DNA of 64,000 nucleotides from Brachionus rotundiformis (taxonomy: Eukaryota > Rotifera > Eurotatoria > Ploima > Brachionidae), in the NCBI GenBank assembly GCA_016802295.1, contig JAESIW010000200.1, positions 568,107 to 632,106 of the forward strand, read 5' to 3'. Made by a program: the position numbers and the translations under genes. This document shows positions 10,960 through 23,310 of this stretch, piece after piece (position 1 is the stretch's first letter; each line of letters begins with the position of its first letter). The notes beneath the pieces are model-generated. The model ran no database searches and was not told the origin of the DNA. It worked only from the letters and a program-made list of their open reading frames with translations.

Positions 10960-11450
10960 AAAAAATGTAAAATAGGCGAGTAACCAGTTTTCTTTTGGTA
11001 TATATTCAAAAATTTCTTCTCAAATTTACCATTTAAGCCATCTTGGAAAAGTTTATTTATCAAAGCTTGATCTTAAAAATTAACGTAAGATGGGGTAATT
11101 ATTTAATTGGTTAATTGGGGGAGAACTTTTATTTTGTGAAATTGTACGAGAACTATGCATCCAAGAGAGAAACGAAGTATCATTCTAAGTAGCTAACAAG
11201 TCAAGGAATCCAAATATATAGTTTTTATTTTTCGTTTGTATACCATTCGTCTTAAAATCGATCAAGTTCGAAAAACTGGTGTAAATACAATCAAAAGTAT
11301 AATTTGATTTACGCGCAATAACTTCGGTTCGAAATGAGATTTTGCAAAATTATTTAACCATTGCTAAGACCAACTAGTTACAACTTAAAATTAAGAGACA
11401 GAAAGAAAAATTTTTTTTTTTTGAAGCCAAATTCTAAATGGGTTATTTTT

Positions 11451-14071
11451 AGGGGTAAAACGGTTAAATAAGTTACCATATTTACCCCGGTTTTTAGCAA
11501 AATTACCCCAAATTTTAACCAATTTAACTCTTTTACCCCTAAAATATTTATAAGACGTTTTTTTTGTTACTATGCAAAATTTTATTTAAAAAACATATTC
11601 TTGAAGTCTAGAGAAACAAATTAGAGCGTTTTATTAAAAAATGCGTGCTAAAAAAAAGTGAAAAACGACTGCAATTTTAAATACAGCGTCAAAAAGTTTA
11701 AAAAAACACAAAAAAATTTCTTTCTTTTGTTTCATTTCTTTAAAAAAAATGCCACGCTCTTATGAAGCTAAGCCAAAAAATTATAAACCAAAGCACTTAA
11801 AGTCAGCTTTAAAAGCTGTAAAAAAAAAAAAAATGAATCCCACTCAAGCTGCAAAACGCTATGGAATTCCACGACAAACGTTAGTTAATCATTTAAATGG
11901 TAGAAATAAATCAACTAAAGTTGGCAGGTCAACAGTTTTTAATGGAAGCCAAGAAGAGGCTTTGGTTGAATTGCTCGAAATTGTATCAGATTGGGGTTAC
12001 GGTTTGGATAAGGATAGTTTAAAGGAAGTGGTCAAACATTATGATGCAGAATGTGGAGTCAGCTCTAGATTCAATGATGGTAGTCCAGGAGATGATTGGA
12101 TGTATTCGTAAGTAGAACTAATTATTTTCACTTTAATGTTTTTCTAATTTGTTATTTAAGTTTTAGACATAGATGGAATGAACGACTTTCATTTAGAACA
12201 ACCAACAACTTAAGTAGTACGAGAGCTGCGTCATGTACGATTAAAGTTTTAGATCACTTCTATGATTTGCTAGAAAGAAAATTGAAAGCACTTGGACTTG
12301 AAAACAAGCCCCAAAATGTTTTTAACGTCGACGAAACCGGTTTTTTATGTGCTCCTGGGAAGAAAAAAGTGTTTTGTAAAAGAGGTCAATCTAGGGTAGC
12401 CAACGTATCTTTTAACAACGATAAAACCATGTTTACAGTTCAAGTAATTTTTAATTAATTTAGGTTAATAATTTTATCCTTTTATTTTTTTTATTTTTAG
12501 GTTTGTGCAAATGCGATGGGAACTTTTTTGCCGTTCTATGTTTTGTTCAAAGCAATTAATCTCTGGACTTCATGGTGTAAAAACGGACCTGAAGGTTGTT
12601 TTTATAATGCGTCGGAAAGTGGTTGGATGGAGCAACCTCATTTTTTAGAATGGTTTAATTCAGTGTTTATTCCTTCAACTTCAAATATCGATGGCCCTAA
12701 GCTTCTAATCTTGGATGGTCATTCATCGCACATTTCGTTACCCTTAATTAGAGCTGCTATGGAAAATCAAATTCATATTATTTGTTTGCCATCACATTCG
12801 ACACATTTATTACAGCCACTTGATGTTGGTGTATTTAAACCAGTGAAAACAGCATGGAGTAAAATAGTGTCGGATTTTTTTCTAGAAACGAAAAAGGGGA
12901 ATATTGAGAAGGAAGACTTTCCAGGCCTCCTCGCTAGGCTAAAGATTAAATCTTTTAAGAGGGCTCATGCTGTGTGTGGTTTCGAAGCAACTGGTAAGCT
13001 TTTTAAATTTTTTTTAAAAATTAAAAATTGAAACTTTTTAAACTTTTATAAAGGTATATTTCCGTTAAATCGAAATGCCTTAGACCGAAATAAGATAAAA
13101 ATTTCTGAGCCCTATGCTAGTGATTCTGAGGATGCGGGTGATTTATCTACTGTATATTCAGAACAACAAATTTATTCAACTGAATCACAAAATAGTACAT
13201 CTTCAGTTTCACAAGCTTCAGTTTCAGCTCCGGCAAAAAGTATCAAAGCTTCCACTTCACAAGCCTCGGTGTCAGCTACTGCAAAAAGTACCAAAGCTTC
13301 CACTTCACAAGCCTCCGTTTCTGCTACGGCAAACAGCATTTCGTCCTCAAATTCTAATGTTCTAAAATCATCGAAACTTACAAATCAAAAAATGAGTGAG
13401 GATCAATCAAATGAGAAAAAGGCTGCTGATAGTGTTTTGAAATTTTTAAAAGATCGAGTTAGTGATCCTAAAACAAAAGAAAAACGAACGAAACTTAAGA
13501 GGACTTACGCCGAGTGTTTAACTGAAGAAGACGTCATTAGCCAAATGGTTGAAAAAGAGGAAATTAAAAAAAAGAAAAAATCTGATAAAGAGAACAAAGA
13601 TTCAAAAAAAAAAAAAGTTGTGTCTCCGGTTTTAGATAAAGAAAACTTTTGTTGCTATGAATGTTTTGCGGATTACGATATTACGAATATAAGTTCACAC
13701 AAGTGGCACTAGAATTCGTATGTGCTGATGGTAATAGTAAAAATTCTAAGAAAATTTTCTTGTTAAATTCCTAAAAATTGTTTTTAAATTCGTTTTGTTT
13801 TTAAATTAATATTTTTCTTATTCAATTGTTTCTAATTTATCCAAGTAGATCAATTTTAATTTTTTCTTTCATTTTTACGAGTCGAAAATTAATAAAAAAA
13901 AAACAAAAATATTACTTTATACTTCTATCTCTCTTAATTTTTTTAAAAACGGCTAATTTGGTGATATATTGGGGTAAATGAGTGTGGTTTCGGGGTAATT
14001 GTGTGAATTTCCGGGGGAATTTGGATCAATTTCGGGGTAATCTAGTTAACCCATTTAACCAAATTAGCCCT
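11451..14071 (+). mobile_element. pogo/Tigger-type (DDE_1) DNA transposon, apparently intact gene
   Basis: The ends are imperfect terminal inverted repeats. The left end (11451-11545) and the reverse complement of the right end (13965-14071) align over >70 bp, starting AGGG and containing GGTTAAAT and TTACCCC at the same offsets. Inside both TIRs a CCCC word recurs about every 20-22 bp, which looks like an array of transposase binding sites. The enclosed four-exon gene encodes a complete DDE transposase. The exact outer boundary and the TA target duplication could not be fixed by eye; GGGGTAA words continue slightly outside on both sides. Confidence 0.75.
11749..13712 (+). CDS. pogo/Tigger-like transposase, four exons, 595 aa
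   Basis: Exons 11749-12107, 12167-12443, 12501-12993 and 13054-13712 join in phase with GT-AG introns. A pipsqueak-type helix-turn-helix lies at about residues 15-45 (NPTQAAKRYGIPRQTLVNHL). The catalytic domain has NVDETGF, LLILDGHSSH and LQPLDVGVFKPVK, so all three acidic residues are present with the DD-29/30-D spacing of the pogo group. KTGIFP-like sequence (here ATGIFPLN) spans the last junction. The C-terminal part holds a Ser/Ala-rich tandem repeat (13200-13330, ~54-bp period), a Lys-rich stretch and a short Cys/His cluster (CCYECF ... HKWH). No frame break is seen. A domesticated gene is possible, but the flanking TIRs favour a mobile copy. Confidence 0.85.
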
Positions 14072-14161
14072 CACATATTTAACCACTTGGTGCAATTTGG
14101 TGATTTGAAATTTTGGGGTAAATTGGGGGTTCAGATTCGTGATCCTCGAATAGAGATCTAT

Positions 14162-14177
14162 CCGAAAAAGCAATAAA
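14162..14177. repeat. 16-bp match to the inverted repeat at 3.1-3.25 kb
   Basis: CCGAAAAAGCAATAAA here is identical to part of the 23-bp repeat found in opposite orientations at 3094-3116 and 3229-3251. The origin is unclear. Confidence 0.35.
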
Positions 14178-14593
14178 AAAAAAAAGGTCACCCAATATGG
14201 CTATATTAGGTTATAATAATTAACAAAAAATAAATGAGGTTCGGAAAAATTAATTAAAAAAATACTGATACAGATAAATATCAAAATGCTTTAGCTTTTA
14301 ATCAAATTGCCAAGTAATAAAGCTTAGCCAAAAAGTAATAATAAAATTGAACAAGTACTTAATATTTTTAAAATTTATTTTAAAGAAATATAAATTAAAA
14401 ACTAATCCGATAAAATAAATTACCTTCTTCTGATATTCGAAATTTTCCCTTTTGAAATTTTATTTGTTCAAGATTTGAATTTTCACTCAATTGACTTTTC
14501 AGAATTGCATGTTGATTGGTTTGACCGCTCAGAATTAGGTTGGCTTTCTACGTTCATTCTTTTAGTATTTGATCTTAGTGACAAGTGGAAGAA

Positions 14594-15858
14594 CATCCCA
14601 GGTCGGAAATCTTATTTAAGATCTTATAAGATTGAATAAGACAAAAAATCGATTCAAGATCTTTTACCGTTCCTAAAAATTATCTTTGTTTTTCCTATTT
14701 AATAAGATTTTTTAAGACAAATTTTAAGGTTCTTGATTAGAATCTTAACGAATCTTAATGGAAAATTTCTTAAAAAATCTAAACTTGATCTTAATTAAGA
14801 TTCTTTAGTCGATTCTTGTAAAATCTTTACCTAAAAATTATTAAAGTTCCTTATAAGATCTCATTTTCAAGTATTTCAAAGTCATTTTAAGTTAAGATTT
14901 TTCAAGAAAATTTATTAAGATCTTATTTTCTAATCATAAATAATCTTTTGCTATTAAGATAATATTAAGATCTGGTAAGTTATAAGAAGAAAATATCTTA
15001 AATGTCTTAATGAAAAATAGAATAAGAAAATAAGATTTTTAATGGAATTTTTATTTTAATGTGTTTTTTGATAAAATGACTTTAAATATTTAATCGTGTT
15101 CATCTTCATTTAGATACTTAATTAAATAAAAAACATTGTCATTTTCTTCATAAATAAATATGATATCATCAGCATTAATTATAAATATATCGTCTGTTTT
15201 TTCACAAACTGACAAAAAATTGTCAAAAATATTGTTCGACTTTAAAACGTTTGAAGATTATCTGGAATTCTTACTTTTATGTAATCAAAAAGACATGTCT
15301 TAGTCGTTTTTAAAGCAAACAAAAGAACATAAAAAAAAATTTTCAATCTCTATAAAATAATTAACTAAACCAAAAAACGATTTTCCTTCAGCCGTGTACT
15401 TTATAGAATAACTTAAAGTATTTTCACCAGCTTTTTTGTAATTTATAGAATGAAAAATTGAGTTTTCTATCGAAATTCTTAAACCAATAAAAACATCATC
15501 ATCAAATTTTTCAATTTCAAATTGTTCAAGCTCAAATCGATTTAATTTTATCAAAATCTTACTCTAAATGAAATCACTTGTTTGGTTTCTCTAAGAAAAA
15601 AAAAGATGTTCTAAGATAATAAGTTTTTATTTAAATACAATTTAAATACAATTAAAGATCTTATATGGATTTTTTAAGGAAAAATAGTCTTAATTTTTCT
15701 TTTTTTTTCCTAGAAATCTCTTATAAGATCCGATACCGAACCATGCAAAGTTCTGTTACTGAAAGTATAAGATCTTGTTTCAAGTTCTTACTCAGAATAA
15801 GCTAAGTTCCTTGATCTGATCTTAAGTAAGATCTTAACAAGATTTAGGTCATGGGAGA
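14594..15858. mobile_element. TIR element built of AAGATCTT-like words
   Basis: The left flank reads CCCAGGTCGGAAATCTTATT and the reverse complement of the right end reads CCCATGACCTAAATCTTGTT. Both continue into TTAAGATCTTA. The outer ~400 bp on the left and ~250 bp on the right are crowded with AAGATCTT, TCTTATAAGA and related palindromic words in both orientations. The centre holds a decayed transposase C-terminus on the minus strand. A non-autonomous DNA transposon with long subterminal repeats is the best reading. Target duplication was not determined. Confidence 0.6.
15093..15554 (-). pseudogene. Transposase C-terminal relic (CACTA/Transposase_21-like)
   Basis: Minus-strand frame 15554-15300 contains FIGLRISIENSIFHS followed by SYSIKYTAEGKSFFGLVNYF. 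A second open piece (15254-15093) ends in NDNVFYLIKYLNEDEHD. Together these resemble the C-terminal tail often found after Transposase_21-type (CACTA-like) transposases: an F-H-S ... Y-S-I-x-Y ... F-G-x-V-x-x-F pattern. The assignment is from memory of the family pattern. The core transposase domain is absent and the two pieces are separated by a stop or a possible intron. Confidence 0.45.
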
Positions 15859-16078
15859 ATCAGAATCCAAAATTTTTCTTTTTGGTGGTATTTTATTTAA
15901 AATATTTCAAATTTTTCATTATTTAAAAAAAAATTATATCAAACAGTAATCAAAAATTAATTAAGTGCAAAACTTTATCAATTTTATTTCAAAAAATGTC
16001 AATTCGGTTCACTTTTAATTAAAGATAATTCTTTAGACTTGTTTTCCGACTAAGTCCCTAGAAATAAAATTAAATATA

Positions 16079-16310
16079 TAATAATCAGGTCAAAAATTTC
16101 TTATTTTATTCTTCGAATTTTATATATTTAAAAAAAAACAAAATTAAATTAAACTAATTTAAGGAAAAATAATTAAAACATTCATTTTTGAATTTTTGGC
16201 ACAATTAAATTAGAAAAAGGAAAATTTTTTTATTTTTTATTCTTTTTTCAAGATAATTTAAAAAAAGAATCTTAAAATTTAAAATTACACGTGTTATTTT
16301 ATGCGTTTTT
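16079..16310 (+). repeat. Solo hAT-end repeat (uninterrupted copy)
   Basis: Its reverse complement matches 8832-9000 and, beyond the LINE insertion, 8085-8117. It shows what the hAT 3' end looked like before LINE copy A inserted. No transposase coding lies next to it, so it is a solo end or MITE derivative. Confidence 0.65.
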
Positions 16311-16327
16311 AAGTTGTAAATCAGACA

Positions 16328-16385
16328 TGTTTGTGTACGAGTACGTGTATGGTACTTTACCTGTACACGTACACAAACACGTCGA
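16328..16385. repeat. Imperfect palindrome rich in ACGTAC words
   Basis: The arm TGTTTGTGTACGAGTACGTG is followed after a ~12-base spacer by TACACGTACACAAACA, its near-perfect reverse complement. It directly abuts the solo hAT-end repeat and is much less AT-rich than its surroundings. It could be the terminal hairpin of that element or a separate tiny element. Confidence 0.55.
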
Positions 16386-19300
16386 ATTTTCGTGTCGGAT
16401 TGTATGCTTTTGATAAAGAGAGTTTTGGAGAAACATTTTTTTATTACAAAGTTATCTAATAAACCATTACAATTCTAGCTATTTTTCTATCTTTAACCCT
16501 CATCACTTTCAATTTATTTAATAATTTTGTTTTTATGAAAATTGTTTTTTAATTAATTAAAAATAAATTTCTAAATGATGATTAAATTATTTTAAATTAT
16601 TTTTTCACATTAAAATAAAGAATGGTAAACGTTTTGATTTTTCTAGTTCTAGTTGATTTAGCCATCTGATCAAATCGACTTTCAATTAAATTCAATATTG
16701 TTAAAAATCTGTCAAGGAACATATTCGATAAAGCTTGAAAACAAAAAGTATACACAAAAATAATCAAAATTATTAACAATTTTTTGCAGTAGGACCATAA
16801 TTTGATTAGTTTTGTTTCTTTTTAATCTAAGAATCTCACTCTCAGTCAAATCTTCTTAGACTGAGATGCCAATTTTTCACTCTCCAAATTAAGCCCATTA
16901 AAAAATTTAATTAATTTTGTCTCTTCTTTAGGGAACAAATTGGCTTTATTTAGATGATCTATTCTGTAAAAAAAAGACATTTTTTTAAATTTATACGGCT
17001 TATAATGAATATTTTTAAAAAAAAATATAGATAAAAGTTTTCTCACACCTGAGGAATGCATTTTTTTATGATAAAATATAATTATTAAATTTATTTTCAG
17101 CTTTTAATTTAAGAATAAACCCTAGTGATTCATTTACTTTATGATATATTTTGTTTCAATATTTCAGATGATTATTGATTCTCAAATAAAAATTTGATCT
17201 AGAGAATAATTTTCCTCGATATTTAATATTTATCTTGTGATTAAATCAAAAATAAATAAATTTAAGCAATCTCAATACAATTTTTTTTTTTAATTAATTA
17301 ATTTCAATATCTAAAAAATATATTTTCCAAGATCTTGTTTTTTCATGGAGGCCAAAAAAGCCTGATCAAACCTCTTTTTTCTGTCTTTAATATAATGGCA
17401 TTAAAAGATTGATGAATTTCTATCAATTATTAAAAAATAAAAAAATGTTAAGTTTATTAACGAATCTAAAGAAATTGTCGTAGAGTGCTTAGCCACAAAT
17501 AATTTTAAAATTTAAAGCTATTTACCTAACTATTAAAATTATATAAATTGGTACAAATTTTTTCCAATATTTTATTTAATGATAAGATCCAATGAGGTAA
17601 ATAAATTTAATTAAAACTTTTATGAAATACTGGAATAATATGGGACCCATTTTCTGGAATAATTTAATAAATTTTGCCAAAGTTCAGCCTATGAAGCTTG
17701 TGACCATATTAAAGATTGCTCATCATGCTTAAAAATGTATTTTTTTATATTTTTAAATTACAAATTAAAGTTTAGCTAAAAACTATAATTTTTATGCCTG
17801 TCTGTCAGAGTCATGCTTGCCACTTGGTTATGGTTAGACATAGTTTGCTAACCCTCAAAAGATTTAAAGATTTAATTAATAATTTTTACTAACAAGTTTC
17901 TTGCATAATCTCTTGATTTAAATTTTTATGTGATTAGTAACTGATTTTATAAGCAAAAATTTAATATTTCACTGTGAATAATTTTTCACTAAAATTATTT
18001 TCCTTTTGGAATATTTAATTCAATTTGTATTCAATTATTTTGATCTAAAGAATAAAAATAAAATAAGTGATTTTTTGAACAATTTATTTTTCTATTCCTA
18101 TTATTATTAAGTGAATATTTGTCAAAATTATAAAGCACTTAAAAAAATTGTTTTTACCCAGTCCAGAAAACATCTAATTAAGAATTAAATTAAGATTTTA
18201 ATGGTATTTAATTAGACTTAAAATTAAATGTGAGATAAAATCACGAAGAGCTTTTAATAAAAGCAATTAAGCATTTATCCAAAATCATTCTGTTGGTTTT
18301 CAATAGAAATTACATTTATCTCATATTTTAAATTTGGAAGATGAACAGATGCTTATTTTTAAGAAAATATTCAAATCATAATTTACTAAAACTAGCTCAT
18401 TATTGAATGGATAATTTGTAATCGTTCTTGAGCAAAAGTCAAGGGGAAGAAAGTGTTCGCGCTGTCTACAAGCGCCATCACCCCTTCTGGTTATTGGGAA
18501 GGCAATTTTTTTTACCTTGGCAAATATCGATTTTTATGCTTTTTAAAATAAAATGGTAATTAAATTTTAGCTTAATTCTAGATTATTTAAATTGACTTTC
18601 AGAGGGGACTTGAAAAGAAAAATAATTAAATTATGATTGATCCAGGATAATTAAAATCTTAAATATTGAAGGAAATTAAATTTATTTAATTCAATATAAG
18701 TATTGTCTCCTGGTAGTCGCTCCTAAAACTTAACCAAGTTTATGTTGTAAATTTTGATAAATATATTTTTATTAAAATGATGATTTTTTCCACATTAATT
18801 ATGCCTTTTCAAATCCAAAAATTAAATCAATTCAAATTAATTTATCATATTTATTCAACCTGTTCAAAAAAGGGAAAACTAGGAACAAAATTAAATTAAA
18901 ATCACGTTTACCCATCGCTTATAATTGCCTATATCAAGTACCAATAATCAAAAAAATGTAAAATTTCTAATTAATTTGTTTAATTTGATTCTAAAAAAAT
19001 GTATTTTCCAGTTGAAATTTTCAATTAATTTGATATAATTAAATATTCCACTTGTACATTTCTAAGCTTTTATTTTAAATATCATAAAATTTGTTCCAGA
19101 TAAAAAATGATTATTTACCCGTGAAACGACACGGAAATAAAAAAAAAAGCTATTTTAGTCAAGGAATATTTTGTATCTTATTCAGGTCTTAAATTGATCG
19201 GATGCAAGAACGGCCCAGTGGTCACTTGATTACCAAAATTTAGAGCTTTATTAAATTTGTCATCAGCAAATAATAAGTTATCAATGTTTAAATTTAAGAT

Positions 19301-22300
19301 ACATCAGATTCTCTTCTTGATAGAAGGCTCACGTGACAAATTATTATAGCGTGGAGACTTGTCAAAGAGGCTCAAAATTTATTCATATAATATTTCTTAA
19401 AAAGTTTAGTCATTTATTTTATTTTAGATACATAAAGTAGGAAAATTTTTTTAATTTTTTAAATTACAATTTTTCTAAATTAATAGATAATTAATATAAC
19501 CATCACGACAAAAATGCTCATTTATTATAACATTATTCACAAAATAGCGTTTTAATAAAAATAAATAAAATTCTATTTTTTTTCAAAACCATAATTAAAG
19601 TATCTTTAAGTTAAAACATCTGTTATGTCATATAAAAACAAATGTGTATTTTTAATTTATGTAAAATATCATTTTTTTTCTTATTTACAATTATAATATA
19701 AATTTTTAATTTTTGTCAAAAAAATTTGAAAAAGTGTACGTGTTTTTAAAATTTTCGTAAAAATTAATTACCATTTCAAATTTAATTTTCATCTACTAAA
19801 ACTATCATTAAATTTAATTTAATATTTAAGAAATTTAAAGATAAAAATGTTTTTGATATTATTTCTGATTAGATAGGATTTATTGATCATTAGCAATAGA
19901 CAATAAGCTTTTAATTAAAATCAGCGTTTTTGTTCTACGACTCTACCATTTCAAATATGAAAAATAATTTTTTTTTGATGATATAAAATTACGTTCGATT
20001 AATATTAAAATTAAAATCAACAATCTTTTTTTAAAATTAATTAAAATTTAATTTAATTTAAATACCTATTTCATCTTTATTTCAAATCAATATATTAAAT
20101 TTCAGTAACTATGTAAATTGTTAAGTTATTTTTGTCACAAAAAAGGATTGGTAGAAAATTTAAATTAAAAAAAAGATAATTTAAATTTTTTTTTACTAAA
20201 CACTTACTCATTCTTAGGTTGGTATGGTTTTACCAGTTCCAACAATTGACGCGTGAGGAAATTAGATAAATTTTACATTAATAAGCTGTAGATGTGTCAA
20301 TTTTTCGACTTAATGTCATTCGTGTAAGCCTCAACTTCATATGTCTGTAAAAGCTTTTTTTTTTAATTATTTTAAATTAAATTGCTTAATTAAATAGGAA
20401 AAATTCCTTGTAAAAAGCCACCTGACTTAAATACAGATGAATAGATTCTGTTTTCTTTCACCTTGGGATTCTTGGTTTACCACTTTTACACACCAATTAA
20501 AAAATTCCAAGCACCATCTGACTTGTGTGGTAATTACCATATTTTCTATGCTCTGAATGAATCAAAGCCAAACCTACACAACTTTTTTATCAAATAAAAG
20601 AATAATAATTTTAACTTGAGATGTTTCTCATGATAAAAAGATAAATATAATTTTCAGAAGTAGACTAATAGCATTTGCGTGCAAAAATTGCCAAATTTCC
20701 CTTTAAAAATCGAATTTTGGTCCCCTCGAGAATTGAATTTAATTCAAAGATAAATAAATAAATGTCTTTTGACTAAAAAGTCTCAAGATTAATTTTAAAG
20801 ATATATTTTTTTGGAGCCAAGTTAGAGGAGAGAGTGCCTAAATAATTTTTATTTCCTAAACAAAATCAAAACCTTGATTGAAAAATTCAATTAAATGAGT
20901 AGCAAAGCTTGTAGAGGCCTGGATGCTGATAAGCAAAGTTTATTCGAGCCTTCAGAACAGTGTTAATAGAAAAAAATTGAATTATTATTTTTTAAAATCT
21001 TTTAAAGTAAATTAAACTTTAATGAATCATGCAATAATTTGAATAATTCATGAAGAAATTCGATGAATATTTGATTAAATTTGGGAGACCGGATCGAAAC
21101 GATCAACAATTCAACAACCTATATTCAATATTGGCTTTTTTTAATAAATATTTAATAAAAATGTTTAATTAATTGAAATAAATTTTATTAGTTGTTGATC
21201 GAGAGAGTGTACGTCAAAGTATGCTAAAATTGAATAAAAAATTTGTTTAAAAAATTAGAAAAACATTAGCTAATGACATATTTAAAAAATAAATATAAAA
21301 ACTTTTTTATCGATTTTTTCAATTTCCTTTTGTTCCTAAATTAAGGGCTTAGGAAATTTCTATATTTAAATTTTCTTTTAATTATTTAGATTTAGCAGCT
21401 AGAGAAAGAAAAAAGAGAAAAAAATTGGCTTAAAACAATGGAACGTAAATGGAGTGAGCAAATAAATTCGGTATCTAATTTGTGAGTATTTTTGTCCATA
21501 AATATGGGATTATTTTTTAATACCTTATTGACAATTTGTTTATCCGAGTATAGCGGCTTTTGGGGATTTGGCATCTTAAATCTTGAGCGCTTTTTTTTTA
21601 AATAAATTTAAGATTTAATTTACTTCTGGTATTCTTGAAATTCACCTTTTTTAAGGTAGGGATTAAAAATTATAAATTAAAAAAGTGACATATTAACACG
21701 AACAGTGCATATAATAAACCTTCTGACTGGATCTCTTAAGAAAAAAATTAAGTCTTAAGTGGTGAACAGGCATCCAAATAGATGGAAAATTAATCATAAA
21801 ATTGAACACAAATTTTTTAATAAAATTAATTGATTTTTTGATAAATTTAAAAATAAATTTGGTAAAAAAATTCAAATATTGTTGGCATATTTTGCGCAAA
21901 AATTAAGTCTAATGTGCCAATGGCAGTGTTTAATAAATGCTTTTCTATTTTTTTTAATATTTATTCTTTTTTAATAATTAAGTATAATTTTGATTAGTGT
22001 TATTATTTTTGCCAATGGTACATATCATTGAGAGCTGGGATTTTACCTTGGCGGAAAATTTAATACACGAAATTCCAAGAAGCACTCTAATCTCATGCAC
22101 CAGCATGTATTTCATGTTTTTTTAGGGGCATATGACTTCCGCTTCCTGTACCACTTTTACCATCACCAACAAAGACTATCTTCCAACAGGATTCGTGGTT
22201 TATTTTAATTAAATTTTTAATTTTAAACTTGGTTAAGTGATCATTTTTCAGCTAGAAAAATAATTAACTAAGCAATTAAAAAGTAATTAATATAAAAAAT

Positions 22301-23310
22301 ATAAAACTATTTTTAAAAAAAATGCTAATAAGGATCAGCTTAAATTGTCATTTCTAATCTAAGTATTGAAAAAATTTAATTATAGTTATAGATAAACAAA
22401 AACCAAAACATGTTTAAAAAATACTTAATGTAATTTTAGATTCAATTTGGTTATGGCGGAAATTTTAGCAGAAGTTAGAGGCAATCTAAATTAAGAATAA
22501 GAAAAAAATGATATAATTTAATTAAATTAGACCTAGGCTTGATTTTGGATCCAGGATACTTTTTGTATCAGTCTTGGAGGCATTTTAAGCTTAGAATGAG
22601 CCATAAACGTCAACTGGTTAAGCATTTAAATATTTGACATTGGTCCCATTTTGTCTCAAGTATGAAATAAACATAATTAAATTTTATAGATTTTTCCAAT
22701 CCAGTTTATTCACCAAAATTAATTTCAAATAATTATTTTTTTAATTTAATTTGTAAAATGTCAAAATTTATCTAATTTTTAGTTCAACAAAAATTAAGAA
22801 AAACAGCAGGTAGTGGCAAAAAATTTCGATTAGAAATTTGATAATGGCACAATCCAGACACTAATCTTAGAATTTAATCTAATACCTAATCAAGGACCAA
22901 GATGGTTGAGCAGTATAATGTCATTTGAACAAAATCCCAGCTAATCCCTATTGTGTTTGGTTGATTATCTATTTTCATATTGACAAACAAATCAATATTT
23001 TGCATATTAAGGCCCCTGTTTTGATGTTAAATGAGAATTTTAAAGAATAGCATGTAACCAAAGGCATTTGTTTTTTGTCTCACTGAAGGAAATCGATTTC
23101 GTGCGGCTTTTAATTTTGTTTTTATTTTTAAATCCTGGTTTTGTCGTATCTTAGGCATAATTATTTAAACTAATTGTTTAGGCAAATTGCACAAAATTTA
23201 ATAATAATAAAAAAACCTCTATTTTACATCCTGTCTTTTGCTTTTATATACTTAGGTGATCTTAATTGTGTTAAATATTTTATTTTATTTTAATTAAGCA
23301 GAAATTAAAA
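16386..23310. other. About 7 kb without a recognisable gene
   Basis: Very AT-rich sequence with only short chance frames (for example 16597-16779 and 16846-17061 on the minus strand, neither recognised). A few less AT-rich islands stand out: 18430-18510, 19190-19240, 20400-20530 and 22030-22210. The last has short open frames after a possible acceptor (TTTTTTTAG at 22117-22125) but nothing I can identify. It may be the upstream regulatory region of the BAIAP3/UNC13D-like gene or hold old repeats. Confidence 0.4.

Noticed and set aside
16597..17061. Two short minus-strand frames (60 and 71 codons)
   Set aside because: No recognisable domain; in such AT-rich DNA frames of this size are expected by chance. 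A small gene cannot be excluded.
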